Part shown: piece after piece, positions 4,876 to 5,251 of the stretch | Position numbering within the stretch: position 1 is the stretch's first letter | Layout of the letters: each line of letters starts with the position of its first letter | Assembly: GCA_910585405.1 (NCBI GenBank) | Contig: CAJUDO010000057.1 | Location: 1 to 5,251, forward strand | Direction of reading: 5' to 3' | Source of the DNA: an uncultured Peptococcaceae bacterium | Lineage (GTDB): Bacteria; Bacillota; Peptococcia; Peptococcales; Peptococcaceae | Length of the DNA: 5,251 bases | Position numbers and translations under genes: made by a program | Notes under the pieces: generated by a model | Seen by the model: the letters and a program-made list of their open reading frames with translations, nothing else | Database searches by the model: none | What the model was told of the DNA's origin: nothing

Positions 4876-5251
4876 CTAATCAATCATGGGGACACTTTCT
4901 TCCGAAAGTGTCCCCCAGCCTGTCGAAAAGCGGCCTGCCTGGGAAAAATCCAGGCAGGCCGCAAAGCATAGAAGATACGTACAGGCAGAAAACAGCAGGA
5001 AAGAGAGACGCGATTGCCGTCTTGCTTTCCATCTGGCCAGCTTTTTGAGATTCATGGCAGCAAACTTAAGCCTCACCCATTTGGAGACCTGGGCCAGACC
5101 TCTATAAAGCGTATAGCGCATCCCATGTTTTTCCTTGGCATCGGCAAAGACCCGCTCAATGGTTTCCTTGCGTTTGGCATAAAGCTCTTTGTATTCCGGG
5201 GTGTATCTGGCGTCATCGGCCAGTTCTTCGTAGTCTTTCCAAACATGGCGC
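4876..5251 (-). CDS. IS1182-family transposase, C-terminal part (5' end outside window)
   Basis: The minus-strand frame is open from the right edge to TAG at 4878-4876, giving 124 complete residues. The start RHVWKDYEELADDARYTPEY, followed by KELYAKRKETIERVFADAKE and KHGMRYTLYRGL, is the characteristic C-terminal part of IS1182-type DDE transposases (Pfam DDE_Tnp_1_6, PF13751). The glutamate in ETIERVF (visible residue 32) is the likely third acidic catalytic residue. MNLKKLARWK (66-75) ends the conserved domain. The final 45 or so residues are poorly conserved in such proteins. The portion at visible residues 97-107 is encoded by a terminator-type hairpin, and residues 112-121 by a second perfect hairpin. 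The gene points toward the three-gene cassette. Whether the copy is intact cannot be judged because its start and other end lie outside the window. Confidence 0.92.
   Translation of the reverse strand, partial: RHVWKDYEELADDARYTPEYKELYAKRKETIERVFADAKEKHGMRYTLYRGLAQVSKWVRLKFAAMNLKKLARWKARRQSRLSFLLFSACTYLLCFAACLDFSQAGRFSTGWGTLSEESVPMID
4888..4915. repeat. Perfect 12-bp inverted repeat near the insertion sequence end
   Basis: GGGGACACTTTC (4888-4899) and GAAAGTGTCCCC (4904-4915) pair perfectly around TTCC. No T run follows on either strand, so it is unlikely to be a terminator. Its position just past the transposase terminator suggests it is at or near the terminal or subterminal end of the IS1182-like element. 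The matching end lies outside the window, so the element boundary is not proven. Confidence 0.6.
4926..4962 (-). terminator. Rho-independent terminator of the transposase gene, inside its reading frame
   Basis: A perfect 13-bp GC-rich stem (GCGGCCTGCCTGG at 4930-4942 with CCAGGCAGGCCGC at 4950-4962), a 7-base loop and, on the minus strand, TTTT (complement of 4926-4929) form a strong terminator for transcription from the transposase. On the plus strand there is no T run, so it does not obviously terminate the three-gene cassette. Confidence 0.8.

Noticed and set aside
4888..4915. Perfect hairpin considered as a terminator for the three-gene cassette
   Set aside because: No T run follows it on the plus strand, and it lies more than 450 bases beyond gene C within the transposase frame.
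4886..5107. Plus-strand 73-codon open frame over the transposase
   Set aside because: It begins within the terminal hairpin and runs antisense to a recognisable IS1182 transposase.

Overview
The window looks like an accessory region of a low-to-mid GC Firmicute, most likely a gut member of the Clostridia. This is inferred from strong AGGAGG-type ribosome binding sites, tandem clostridial-type large serine recombinase genes with a small ORF between them, and an IS1182-like transposase. It reads as a mosaic: recombinase and transposase stretches are GC-balanced, while the genes of unknown function between them are visibly AT-rich.

Layout. (1) 1-224: the 3' end of a large serine recombinase, followed by a 39-codon small ORF (239-358). 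(2) 365-1186: a single-pass membrane protein of unknown function, then an intergenic stretch ending in a convincing Rho-independent terminator (1358-1396). (3) 1473-1967: a recombinase-domain protein without the serine catalytic domain, yet with an excellent ribosome binding site. (4) 1968-2394: a gene-poor leader holding a decayed coding remnant, a hairpin, and a promoter whose spacer contains a perfect 10-bp palindrome. (5) 2395-4434: three tightly coupled genes, here called A, B and C: a small soluble protein, a two-helix membrane protein and a 302-residue soluble protein. None is recognised. (6) 4435-4875: no convincing gene, only possible remnants and inverted repeats. (7) 4876-5251, minus strand: the C-terminal end of an IS1182-family transposase, with its terminator hairpin inside the reading frame.

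How the parts may work together. The recombinase genes and the insertion sequence mark a mobile-element context into which AT-rich cargo has been placed. The A-B-C cassette has its own promoter, an ATGA overlap between A and B, and a 4-nt gap between B and C with the C ribosome binding site overlapping the B stop. That organisation implies co-expression in balanced amounts, and the membrane protein B suggests a membrane-associated complex. Its setting and composition fit a candidate defence or inter-element conflict system, but that role is inference; no catalytic motif was identified in A, B or C.
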